From the NCBI RefSeq assembly GCF_000745235.1, contig NZ_JQNL01000001.1, positions 3,404,001 to 3,468,000 on the forward strand: DNA of 64,000 nucleotides, in the 5' to 3' direction. A program made the position numbers and the translations under genes. This document shows, in pieces, positions 37,796-46,151 of the stretch. Source of the stretch: Luteibacter mycovicinus (GTDB taxonomy: Bacteria; Pseudomonadota; Gammaproteobacteria; Xanthomonadales; Rhodanobacteraceae). Numbering within the stretch: the stretch's first letter is position 1; every line of letters starts with the position of its first letter. Under the pieces are notes generated by a model. It searched no databases. It was not told the DNA's origin and worked only from the letters and a program-made list of their open reading frames with translations.

Positions 37796-40627
37796 TCAAC
37801 GCAGCGCGAGGAAGTCCGGGCTGACCACGAACCGCACAGCATCCAGGCGGAAGCGTGCTTCGGGAATCGCCGCCAGCAACGCATCGCGTTCGGCCTCGAC
37901 CGCTTCCAGCTCCGCGTCGGTGATCGACGGATTCACCGCGTGCAGCGCGACCAGGCGTGCGTACTCGCCATCGAGCTCTCGTCGCGCCGCTTCCATGGCC
38001 TCGAGCTTGATCACTTCCGCACGTGCCTCGGCGAGATCCTGCGCACGCTCGAGCATCGGCGGCACCAGCTTGGAAAGGAACTTGCGATAGCGCGCGACTT
38101 CGATGTTGCGGTCGGGCGCACGCCGCATCGCGACATCGCTGGGGCGGAAGCCGGCGCGCTCGCTGAGCTTCGTATCGACCGTGAGTGCCAGCGGCGTGGT
38201 CGGCAGGAAACGGCCCGGATCCAGCGTGCGGTCCGCGACGATCTCGAGCACGAACACCGTCTGCAGCAGCGCGGTACGCACGGGCAGGGCGTCGTCGACG
38301 AGGAAGGCCGCGTTGCCGTTGTCGCCGGTGACCAGCAGGTCGACCGCGGCGAGCACCATCGGGTGATCCAGGCGCAGCAGCGGCAGATCTTCGCGGGCGA
38401 GAGCGAGCTCACGCGAGAAGGTCACCGAGAGGGGGCCATCGCCGAAGCCGGTGAGGCCATCCGTCGAGAGGTACTGCGGGTCGAGCAGCACGATGTCCCT
38501 CGCGAGTTCCTCGGCGTGCACGCCGTAGGTCTCGAACAGCCGCTGGATGAACGTGTCGCGTGCCTCGTCGTCGTCCTCGGCGGCGAAACTGCCGGCGAGA
38601 TCGTCGGCGTGCGGATCGCGGCTGGCCGCAAGTTCGAGCAGGTGGTCGCGACCGGCGTGAATGAGGGCGGACAGCTCCTCGTGCGCGCCACGCGTTTCCG
38701 CGATCAGCGCGTCGAGCTCCTGGTCGCGGGCGTCGTCTTCGCGGGCATGCTCGTCGGCCAGCGTGGCCAGCAGCTTGCCGAAGCGGCGCAGCAGTTCACG
38801 GCCGTCGGCGGGACTGGAGCGGAAGGCGTCGAGCCCTTCGTCGTACCAGCGCGCGAGGATGTGCTGCGCGCTCTGCTCGACCACCGGTACGTGGATGCTG
38901 ATGTCGTGTTTCTGGCCGATACGGTCCAGACGGCCGATGCGCTGTTCGAGCAGGTCGGGATCCAGCGGCAGATCCCACATCACCAGACGGTGGGCGAACT
39001 GAAAATTGCGGCCTTCCGAACCGATCTCGGAGCAGATCAGCAGGCGCGCGCCATCGGGCTGAGCGAAGAACGCGGCGTTGCGGTCGCGCTGGACGATGCC
39101 GAGGCCTTCGTGGAAACGCGCCACGCCGACGCCGCTCTTCGTACGCAGTGCCTCTTCGATCGCCAGCACCTTGGCCTGGCTGCGGCAGAGAAGGAGGAAC
39201 TTGTCCGTGGGATGCGCGTCGAGCAGGCTCAGCAGCGCGGCCAGACGCGGATCGTCGTGGTAGTCGAATTCGTGCAGAGTCGGCGGCTGCTGAAGGTCCG
39301 ATCGGAATTCGGCGAGCAGGGCATCGCGACGGCCTTCGTCGAGGCTGTCCGGATCGAGCACGCGGATCTGCGGCACACGGTGCGGAAAACCGCCGATGCC
39401 GGCGCGTCGGTTGCGGAACATCGCGCGGCCGGTGCCGTGACGATCGATCAGCGCGGCAAGGAGCTCCTCATTCGCGTCGTTGCGATCGACCAGCCCGAGC
39501 AACTCACGGTCGCCCTTGAAGCGGGCCTTGAGCAGGTCGCGGTGCGCATCGCCCAGCGGCTCACCCGCGACGAGCACGTTGGCGATTTCAGACAGCGCGC
39601 CGTAGCCCTCGGCTTCGGCAAGGTAGCTGTCCAGATCGCTGTAGCGCTGCGGATCGAGCAGGCGCAGGCGGGCGAAATGCCCGGCGCGGCCCAGCTGTTC
39701 CGGTGTCGCCGTGAGCAGGATGACACCCGGCGTCGCGGCGGCCAGTTCCTCGACCAGGCGATAACGCGGGCTGGCGCCCTCCGGCGTCCACTCGAGATGG
39801 TGAGCCTCGTCGACGACGATGAGGTCCCAGCCGGCTTCCGTGAGCTGGGCGGCCCGCCTGGGTGACGACTCGAGGAAGGCGAAGTCGGCGATGACCAGTT
39901 GCTCGTCCTCGAACGGATTGCGCCCGTCGTTCGACTGCTCGATGGCCTCGCAGCGCTCCTCGTCGAAAATCGAGAACGAGAGGTTGAAGCGGCGCAGCAG
40001 CTCGACGAACCACTGGTAGACCAGGGTCTCGGGGAGCAGCACCAGCACACGGCCGGCACGACCGGCGGCCAGCTGGCGCGAAAGGATCATGCCGGCTTCG
40101 ATGGTCTTGCCCAGGCCGACTTCGTCGGCGAGCAGGACGCGTGGGGGCCGACGCGCGGCGGCGATACCGGCCACGCGCAGCTGATGCGGGACCAGGCCGA
40201 TACGGGCCGATTCCAGGCCCCAGGCGGGCGAGCGGCGCGCGTCGGCGCGACGACGCAGGGCCTCGAGGCGGAGGTCGAAGCGATCGTTGGTGTCAGTACG
40301 ACCGCCGATCAGACGATCGTCGGCCTGGGAATGGGCTTGCTCGTCATCCAGCTGGCCTTCTTCGAGCTCGCGACCTTCGCCGCGATAGACGAAGAGACCT
40401 TCACGCTCGTCGATACGTTCGACCAGAAAAGCGATGCCCTTCCCGGAAACGCGTTGGCCGGCGCGGAATTCGGCGCGGATGAGGGGTGCGCTGTCCGATG
40501 CATAGGGGCGCAGGACGCCCGCCTTGGCGAACAGAACCTGCACACTGCGTCCCTCGACGCGGAGAATGGTGCCGAGGCCGAGCTCGGGCTCGGCGGTGGA
40601 AATCCAGCGTTGACCGGGTTGGAACAT
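37796..40627 (-). CDS. rapA: RNA polymerase-associated ATPase RapA
   Basis: Swi2/Snf2-type ATPase that recycles RNA polymerase from stalled post-termination complexes. The 943-residue protein has N-terminal Tudor-like domains (start MFQPGQRWIS), the helicase N lobe with Walker A LLADEVGLGKTIEAGMI and DEAH box IVVDEAHHLEW, the C lobe with ICSEIGSEGRNFQFAHRLV and LLEQRIGRLDRIGQ, and the C-terminal RapA domain. Length and motifs are complete. It is transcribed alone. Confidence 0.95.
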   Translation of the reverse strand: MFQPGQRWISTAEPELGLGTILRVEGRSVQVLFAKAGVLRPYASDSAPLIRAEFRAGQRVSGKGIAFLVERIDEREGLFVYRGEGRELEEGQLDDEQAHSQADDRLIGGRTDTNDRFDLRLEALRRRADARRSPAWGLESARIGLVPHQLRVAGIAAARRPPRVLLADEVGLGKTIEAGMILSRQLAAGRAGRVLVLLPETLVYQWFVELLRRFNLSFSIFDEERCEAIEQSNDGRNPFEDEQLVIADFAFLESSPRRAAQLTEAGWDLIVVDEAHHLEWTPEGASPRYRLVEELAAATPGVILLTATPEQLGRAGHFARLRLLDPQRYSDLDSYLAEAEGYGALSEIANVLVAGEPLGDAHRDLLKARFKGDRELLGLVDRNDANEELLAALIDRHGTGRAMFRNRRAGIGGFPHRVPQIRVLDPDSLDEGRRDALLAEFRSDLQQPPTLHEFDYHDDPRLAALLSLLDAHPTDKFLLLCRSQAKVLAIEEALRTKSGVGVARFHEGLGIVQRDRNAAFFAQPDGARLLICSEIGSEGRNFQFAHRLVMWDLPLDPDLLEQRIGRLDRIGQKHDISIHVPVVEQSAQHILARWYDEGLDAFRSSPADGRELLRRFGKLLATLADEHAREDDARDQELDALIAETRGAHEELSALIHAGRDHLLELAASRDPHADDLAGSFAAEDDDEARDTFIQRLFETYGVHAEELARDIVLLDPQYLSTDGLTGFGDGPLSVTFSRELALAREDLPLLRLDHPMVLAAVDLLVTGDNGNAAFLVDDALPVRTALLQTVFVLEIVADRTLDPGRFLPTTPLALTVDTKLSERAGFRPSDVAMRRAPDRNIEVARYRKFLSKLVPPMLERAQDLAEARAEVIKLEAMEAARRELDGEYARLVALHAVNPSITDAELEAVEAERDALLAAIPEARFRLDAVRFVVSPDFLALR

Positions 40628-40700
40628 GCTAGGGGAGCCAAGGACTACAAGGGGGCGTTGATTATCCGCCCCCGGGGCCCCGATGCCTACCTTTTACGCC

Positions 40701-41381
40701 TCAGGTCTCGGCCCAGCGCCGCAAAAGGTTGTGATAAACGCCTGTCAGCTGGAGGATCGCGGCCTGATCCGCGCCCGCGGCGGAGAGGGTGCGGATGGCG
40801 GTGTCCATCTCGAGCAGCAAGCGGCGGCCACTGTCGTCACGCACAAGGCTCTGGATCCAGAAAAACGACGCGATGCGCGCTCCCCGTGTGACCGGGGTCA
40901 CGCGATGAAGGCTGGACGACGGATACACGATGGCATCGCCGGCGGGCAGTTTGACCTCGTGCTCACCGTATGTGTCGCTGACGATCAGCTCGCCACCGTC
41001 GTATTCATCGGGATCGGCCAGGAAAAGGGTGCATGAGATGTCGCTACGGACATGCTCCTCGCCGCGCCCGGTCGACATCACCGCGCCATCGATATGAAAA
41101 CCGTATTCGCCGCCGCCTTCGTAGCGATTGAAGCGCGGCGAGATCGTGCGCAACGGCAAGACCGCCGCATGATAAAGCGGGTGCCGTGTCAGCGCCGCGA
41201 CCACCTGGTCGCCCAGTTCGCGCCGCAAGGGCGATGCGTCGGGCAGTTGCAGGTTGCGCTTGACCTTCGCACCCTGCGGACCGACGGTCTGGCGACCGTC
41301 GGTCCATTCGGCTTCCGCCAGTGCGGCGCGCATCCCCGCGACCTGTTCCCTGGTCAGGACTTCCGGGATGTGCAGCAACAT
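40701..41381 (-). CDS. piuC: PKHD-type Fe(II)/2-oxoglutarate hydroxylase PiuC
   Basis: A 226-residue member of the iron-uptake factor PiuC (YbiX) family. The iron ligands are His96 and Asp98 in [10 protein letters not shown] and His159 in [11 protein letters not shown]; Arg169 binds 2-oxoglutarate. This family is generally found next to catecholate siderophore receptors, as here, where it follows the receptor gene by 18 bases and is presumably under the same Fur control. Its exact substrate is not established. Confidence 0.92.
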   Translation of the reverse strand: MLLHIPEVLTREQVAGMRAALAEAEWTDGRQTVGPQGAKVKRNLQLPDASPLRRELGDQVVAALTRHPLYHAAVLPLRTISPRFNRYEGGGEYGFHIDGAVMSTGRGEEHVRSDISCTLFLADPDEYDGGELIVSDTYGEHEVKLPAGDAIVYPSSSLHRVTPVTRGARIASFFWIQSLVRDDSGRRLLLEMDTAIRTLSAAGADQAAILQLTGVYHNLLRRWAET

Positions 41382-41399
41382 GACGGTTTCCTCGATCGA

Positions 41400-43715
41400 T
41401 CAGAAGCGGACGTTGGCGGTGAGCATCGCCGAGCGCGGTGTACCCGGAGTGTAGCGGTAGCCGCTCTTGTTGATCGCCGCGACGTAGTTCTTGTCGAACA
41501 GGTTGTACACGTTCAGCTGCAGATCGAAGTTGCGGTTGATCGGGTAGCTGGCCATCGCGTCGAACACCCAGTAGGCCTTGGTGTATTGCGGCGTGCCGAC
41601 CGCACCGTCCGTGCCGCGCTGCAGTTCGCCGGAGTAACGCGCACCGCCGCCGATCGTCAGGTTGAAGGGCAGGTGGTAGGTGGTCCACGAGGTGAAGGCT
41701 TTCTTCGGGGTATACGCCAGATCGTCCGAACCGTTCTGGGTGACGTTGGCACCCTTCTCGACGGTGGCGTCCATGGTCGTGAAGCCGGCACTGATCGCCC
41801 AGTTCTCGGTCAGCTTGCCGAGGGCGGAGATCTCGATGCCCTGCACGCGCTTCTTGCCGATCTGGTAATACAGCAGGTCGGTCGGATCCTGCACCAGTTC
41901 GTTGGTGACGGTGGTGCGATAAAGCGCGCCGGTCAACAGCAGCTTCGAGTCGAGCAGATCCCACTTCGTGCCGATCTCGGCGGTGCGCGCCTTCTGCGGA
42001 TCGAAGTTCGGGTTGTCCGCACTGTTCGCCGACGAAGACAGCGTGAGGGTGTTGCCACCCGGCGGCTCCTGGGACTGGGCGAAGTTGACGTAGATGCTGC
42101 CATTGGCGGCGGGCTTGTAGAGCACACCGACCTTGTAGTTGACCAGGTTGTCGCTCTTGCTGGTGTCGACGCCCGGCAAGACACTGCCGGTGGGCAGGGC
42201 ACCGCAGACCGGGCCGCCACGACCGCCACAGACCACGAGACTGCTGAAGTCGGTCTTGTAGTGATCGAAGCGGACGCCTGCGTTGACCTGCCAGCTTTCG
42301 CCGAACTTCACGGTGTCAAAGACATACGCTGCGGCGGTGTTGGTCTTGCCGCCGGACGAGGCGCCCGTTTCGCCATAGCGAAGGCCACCGACGTTCGAAT
42401 ACGGCTTATACAGGTTCGCCGCGGGCCATGTGCTTCCCGCGCGGGCGCCCATGCCGATCGTGCGGGCTTCCTCGTTGGTGAGCTCGATGCCCGTGCTGAT
42501 GTCCTGTGTCACCGCGCCGGATTCGATCGTCGCCGTCAGGTTGGTCTGATTGGTCGCGATACGGTTGGTCTGGTGCTTGAACGTCGGTGTGCTGCGAGCC
42601 AGCGTCCAGGTCGAGGGATCGGTCGCGTTCGGCGTGAGCAGGTTGGCGGTCGAACCCATGAAGGAGGTCAGCAGATAATCCTGCGTCGTGCGGCCCCAGC
42701 GTGACGTATTGTGCAGCGCGACCTTGTCGCTGAAGTCGTGCTCGACGATGACCGTGAACATGTCCTGCGTGTCATGGTCATGGTCCTGATTGGTACCGTA
42801 GTAATTGTCCTCGTCGACCTTGCCGGCGCTGGTGAGGAAAGCGCGGGTATCGGGCGAGGTATAACCGGGCAGGCCGATGGTCGGGACGCCGCCATCGGGA
42901 ACGTTGTTCTGCTTGATGTGCAGGTAATCGATGTATACGCGCGTGGGGGTGCCGAGGCCGAAGGCCAGCGACGGAGCGATACCCCAGCGGTTGTTTTCGA
43001 TCCGGTCGCGACCCGCCACGTGGCTCTTCTGGTCCATGACGTTCAGGCGGAACGCGCCGGTATCGCCCATCTGCTGGTTCAGGTCGGCCGTGCCACGCCG
43101 ACGCTGGCCGCTGCCCATCTGCACGGAGCCGGACACGCCGTTACCGAGTACGGGCTGCTTGGTGACCAGATTCACCGCACCGGTCGGCGCCGTACGGCCG
43201 TATTCCGTGCCGTCCGGACCCTTGGTGACTTCGACCTGTTCGATATTGAACACGTCGCGCGACACGGTGCCGAGGTCGCGCACGCCGTCGACGAAGATGC
43301 TGCCCGACGTATCGAAGCCACGCATGTAGATCGAATCGCCCGTATTGGTCGAGCCGTTCTCGCCGACGTAGAACGTGCCCACGCCCGGACTGTTGCGCAG
43401 CGCTTCGGTCAGCGTGGTGGCGCCCTGCTGCTGGATCAGCTCGCGGTTGATCACCTGCACGGTCTGCGTCGTATCCAGCAACGACTGGGTGAATTTCGGC
43501 GACGAGACCTTGTCCACGCGGTAGTCGCTGGAACGATCCGCCTCGACCTGCATGCCGGGAAGCGCCTGGGCGTCGTTGACCTTGGCCTGCTGCGGCGGGG
43601 CGACATCCACGGAAGCGTCGCTGGCGATGGCGCCATGGGCGAGCGAGAGGAGAACGGCGGCGCCGACGGTTCGTGCGGCGGGAGCGGCGTGCTTGCGGCT
43701 CTTGATGAAGGCCAT
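41400..43715 (-). CDS. TonB-dependent siderophore receptor (Fiu-like)
   Basis: A 771-residue outer-membrane receptor for ferric, probably catecholate, siderophores. The signal peptide starts MAFIKSRKHAAPAA; the plug contains TQTVQVINRELIQQQGATT, NSGSSxx-type loop positions, FDTSGSIFVDGVRDLG and FNIEQVEVTKGPDGTEYGR; the barrel ends SAMLTANVRF with C-terminal Phe. Pairing with piuC is the usual arrangement for Fiu/PiuA-type receptors. ATG 43715 is preferred; the in-frame extension to 43766 lacks a signal. A Fur-box candidate lies 157 bases upstream. Confidence 0.92.
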   Translation of the reverse strand: MAFIKSRKHAAPAARTVGAAVLLSLAHGAIASDASVDVAPPQQAKVNDAQALPGMQVEADRSSDYRVDKVSSPKFTQSLLDTTQTVQVINRELIQQQGATTLTEALRNSPGVGTFYVGENGSTNTGDSIYMRGFDTSGSIFVDGVRDLGTVSRDVFNIEQVEVTKGPDGTEYGRTAPTGAVNLVTKQPVLGNGVSGSVQMGSGQRRRGTADLNQQMGDTGAFRLNVMDQKSHVAGRDRIENNRWGIAPSLAFGLGTPTRVYIDYLHIKQNNVPDGGVPTIGLPGYTSPDTRAFLTSAGKVDEDNYYGTNQDHDHDTQDMFTVIVEHDFSDKVALHNTSRWGRTTQDYLLTSFMGSTANLLTPNATDPSTWTLARSTPTFKHQTNRIATNQTNLTATIESGAVTQDISTGIELTNEEARTIGMGARAGSTWPAANLYKPYSNVGGLRYGETGASSGGKTNTAAAYVFDTVKFGESWQVNAGVRFDHYKTDFSSLVVCGGRGGPVCGALPTGSVLPGVDTSKSDNLVNYKVGVLYKPAANGSIYVNFAQSQEPPGGNTLTLSSSANSADNPNFDPQKARTAEIGTKWDLLDSKLLLTGALYRTTVTNELVQDPTDLLYYQIGKKRVQGIEISALGKLTENWAISAGFTTMDATVEKGANVTQNGSDDLAYTPKKAFTSWTTYHLPFNLTIGGGARYSGELQRGTDGAVGTPQYTKAYWVFDAMASYPINRNFDLQLNVYNLFDKNYVAAINKSGYRYTPGTPRSAMLTANVRF

Positions 43716-43871
43716 GATGATCCTTGCGAGGCTTGGACAAAAAAGGTCCGGACCCGTCGCGCGCACGAACTCGCCCGTCGCGAGTCATGGACTCACGTGA
43801 GATGCTGGTCGTTGCCCCTGATCGGTGGCGGTGCGCGGGACTTAACCCGGTATGCGCCGCATCGTAAACTT

Positions 43872-43890
43872 AATGAGAACGATTCGCAAT
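43872..43890 (-). promoter_or_regulatory. Fur-box candidate
   Basis: AATGAGAACGATTCGCAAT in an AT-rich island matches the 19-base Fur consensus GATAATGATAATCATTATC at most hexamer positions (core AATGAGAA and GATT), with a further overlapping half site to 43900. It is placed to repress the siderophore receptor-piuC operon under iron-replete conditions, and it lies right next to the 3' end of fetB. Confidence 0.7.
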
Positions 43891-43903
43891 GCTAATGCGA
43901 GCT

Positions 43904-44695
43904 TTAGCCAAGTCGATCGAGGCGAAGCCGCATCCTGTCGTCATGGAGTCGCGCCATCGCTCCATAGGCGGTACCCACCGCGGCAAGGCAACTGGCTCCC
44001 GTTAACAGGATCAGCAGCAGAATCTGGTATTTCACCGCATCCACCGGATCGGCACCGGCCAGCAGCTGACCGGTCATCGTCCCGGGCAGGGTGATGACGC
44101 CCGCCGCGGCCATCTGGTTGATCACCGGCACCATGGCCGCGCGGATCGATCGTCGCAGCAGCGGTGCGCCGGCGGTGCGAAACGTGGCCCCAAGCATCAG
44201 CTGCGCCTCGATCGCGTCGCGCTGATGGCGGACGTTGTCCAGTACCCCGGCCAGCGCGATGCTTGCCGCATTGAGGATGCTGCCGAGCAGTATCCCCACC
44301 AGTGGAATCGCGTAGCGCGGGTCGTACCACGGCTGCGGACGAATCGCGGTGAGCAGGGCGAAGCACGCGGTGATCAGGACCACGCCGAGCACGTGAGGCA
44401 AGGCGACCACGACGTTGCCGCCGCGGAGACGCCGTACCGGTCGTACGGCCACTTCCCGGACCGCGACGAGTGACATCGCCAGCACCAGCACCGCGGTAAG
44501 CCAGGGCGAGTGTTCCGCGAACACATAGCGCAGCAGGTAACCGACGGCTACGAGCTGGACGGCCATACGCACGGAGGCGACGATCAGCGCGCGATGAAAG
44601 CGCAGGCGCAACGCGATGGACAAGGCCGCGTCCACGACGAGCAGGAGGGAGGCCAGGGCGATATCGCCGGCATGCAGTGAGAGAGGCGACGTCAT
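43904..44695 (-). CDS. fetB: Iron-export ABC transporter permease FetB
   Basis: A 263-residue inner-membrane protein of the UPF0014/FetB (YbbM) family with about seven helices. Family segments visible are SVRMAVQLVAVGYLLR, IPLVGILLGSILNAASIALA and VITLPGTMTGQLLAGADP. With FetA it is known in E. coli to lower cytoplasmic iron and give peroxide resistance. Its start overlaps the fetA stop (ATGA). Confidence 0.92.
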   Translation of the reverse strand: MTSPLSLHAGDIALASLLLVVDAALSIALRLRFHRALIVASVRMAVQLVAVGYLLRYVFAEHSPWLTAVLVLAMSLVAVREVAVRPVRRLRGGNVVVALPHVLGVVLITACFALLTAIRPQPWYDPRYAIPLVGILLGSILNAASIALAGVLDNVRHQRDAIEAQLMLGATFRTAGAPLLRRSIRAAMVPVINQMAAAGVITLPGTMTGQLLAGADPVDAVKYQILLLILLTGASCLAAVGTAYGAMARLHDDRMRLRLDRLG

Positions 44696-45291
44696 GCGGT
44701 GAGCACTCCGCCGATCTGCATTTTCAACGCGTGGTCGCCCACGCGTGCCGCCTGCGCGGCGTCGTGGGTGACCCAGATCACTGTAGCCCCACCGGCCATC
44801 CGTCGCGAGATGACGGTTTCCACCGCCCGGGTGGACGCGGGGTCGAGGGATGCGGTGGGTTCGTCGAGAAGGAGCAAGCGCGGCTCGGCCACCAGTGCAC
44901 GGATCAGGGCGAGGCGCTGGCGCTCGCCGGTGGATGCCTCCTCGATGGGGCGTTCGAACAGGCGCTCGGGCAGGAACAGCTCCGCAGCCAGGCGGCGGTA
45001 AGTCGCATCAGCGCCAGCGGGAAAGTGGTCGCTCACGTTGTCGGCCCACCATCCGCTGCGAGCCGGTACCAATCCCGCTCGCCGCCGCCACTCCGCCGCC
45101 GGCAGCGACGCCCGTTCGACCCCCTCGAAGCTGACCGCGCCCTCGTGAGGGTCGAGGTCGGCGAGCATGCGCAACAGCAGCGTTTTTCCCGACCCCGAGG
45201 CGCCGGTGATGGCGAGGCACTGCCCGGTCGGCACCTCGAAAGAGAAGGGGCCAGCGTGCACGCTACGCAAGCCTTCGACGAATAAGCTCAT
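44692..45291 (-). CDS. fetA: Iron-export ABC transporter ATPase FetA
   Basis: A 199-residue ATPase (YbbL family). Walker A GASGSGKT is at residues 30-37, the ABC signature is ASTGERQRLAL, Walker B is RLLLLDEPTASLDP, and the H-loop is WVTHDAAQA. The signature has STGER in place of LSGGQ, as is usual in FetA. It is the first gene of the fetAB unit, divergent from the response regulator gene, with two direct-repeat boxes in the gap. Confidence 0.92.
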   Translation of the reverse strand: MSLFVEGLRSVHAGPFSFEVPTGQCLAITGASGSGKTLLLRMLADLDPHEGAVSFEGVERASLPAAEWRRRAGLVPARSGWWADNVSDHFPAGADATYRRLAAELFLPERLFERPIEEASTGERQRLALIRALVAEPRLLLLDEPTASLDPASTRAVETVISRRMAGGATVIWVTHDAAQAARVGDHALKMQIGGVLTA

Positions 45292-45343
45292 GCGACAACC
45301 TTTGTGAACACCGTTGGTTTCGCGACCAAGGTCGCCTGCACCG

Positions 45344-45360
45344 CTTAGCTGAGCCTTAGG
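45344..45360 (-). promoter_or_regulatory. Response-regulator box facing fetAB
   Basis: CTTAGC-TGAGC-CTTAGG, a hexamer-N5-hexamer direct repeat. On the minus strand it reads CCTAAG-N5-GCTAAG, pointing at fetA, whose start is 53 bases away. The hexamers match those before both response regulator genes. No clear -10 is seen at the same spacing toward fetA. Confidence 0.5.
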
Positions 45361-45367
45361 TGCCTCT

Positions 45368-45401
45368 ACTCAGTGACGCCTAAGGCAGCCCTTCGGATAA
45401 T
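45368..45401 (+). promoter_or_regulatory. Autoregulatory promoter of response regulator 1
   Basis: ACTCAG-TGACG-CCTAAG (45368-45384), then 11 bases, then GATAAT (45396-45401). The same layout, hexamer-N5-hexamer, N11, GATAAT, precedes the paralogous regulator at 57665-57698. PmrA/BasR-type regulators bind such 11-base-period repeats of (C/T)TTAA(G/T), the complement of the hexamers here. Confidence 0.55.
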
Positions 45402-45485
45402 GCGCCGGGGTCGCCGGAAACGTGGGTGCCCCGCCGCGCACGGATGCGATACCAGAATCTCAGTGCGCTACCGAGGACGTACAAC

Positions 45486-46151
45486 GTGAACATCATCGTG
45501 GTCGAGGACGACGCACGGCTCGGCGCAGCCATCAAGCGCGCGCTGGAGCATCTGGCGTATACGGTCACGTGGCTGCGCACAGGCGCCGAAGGCCTGGAGG
45601 CGCTGCGCAGCCAGTCCGTCGATCTGGTCCTGCTCGACCTCGGGCTGCCGGAAAAAGACGGCATCGAGGTGATCACCGAGGCCCGCCGGCTGAAGGTAAA
45701 GACGCCTATTCTCGTCATGACCGCGCGTGACAGCGTGGAATCGCGCGTGCGCGGGCTGGACGCGGGCGCCGACGACTACATGACCAAGCCGTTCCATCTC
45801 GACGAGCTGGCCGCACGGATCCGTTCGCTGGCGCGGCGCGCGCAGGGCCTCGCGGACAATCAGCTTGACGCGGGTGCGTTGTCGCTCAACCTGAGCACGC
45901 TCGAGGTCACCTTTCAGGAGCGTCGTGTCGAACTCACCCGCCGCGAGTTCGCCCTGCTGCGCATCCTGATGGAGCGGCACGGCAAGATCGTCCGCCGGGA
46001 ATCGATCGAGAGTTCGGTCTACGGGATGGAGTCGGACGTCAGCCCCAATGCGCTGGAAGTGCTTGTGCATTCACTGCGGCGGAAACTCAGCCCCGAGGCG
46101 ATCCAGACCGTGCGTGGGTTTGGCTACATGGTGCCGCGAGACCTGACGTGA
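45486..46151 (+). CDS. OmpR-family response regulator 1
   Basis: A 221-residue two-component regulator. The receiver domain has acidic pocket EDD (7-9), phospho-acceptor Asp51 in LVLLDLGLP, and the conserved Lys in MTKPFHLDELAARIRS; the winged-helix effector ends with recognition helix NALEVLVHSLRRKL and QTVRGFGYMVPR. The start is GTG 45486, with GAGGA upstream and the paralogue's length matched exactly. An ATG at 45426 would add 20 residues without family support. It overlaps the kinase gene by 4 bases. It aligns without gaps to the regulator at 57723, identical at well over half of positions. Confidence 0.92.
   Translation: MNIIVVEDDARLGAAIKRALEHLAYTVTWLRTGAEGLEALRSQSVDLVLLDLGLPEKDGIEVITEARRLKVKTPILVMTARDSVESRVRGLDAGADDYMTKPFHLDELAARIRSLARRAQGLADNQLDAGALSLNLSTLEVTFQERRVELTRREFALLRILMERHGKIVRRESIESSVYGMESDVSPNALEVLVHSLRRKLSPEAIQTVRGFGYMVPRDLT

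Noticed and set aside
37938..39865. A long plus-strand open frame antisense to rapA (641 codons).
   Set aside because: The minus strand encodes a complete, motif-rich RapA; the antisense frame has no recognisable domain or ribosome site.
41052..43895. Long plus-strand frames antisense to the siderophore receptor.
   Set aside because: They have no domains, and the receptor on the minus strand is complete with signal peptide and C-terminal Phe.
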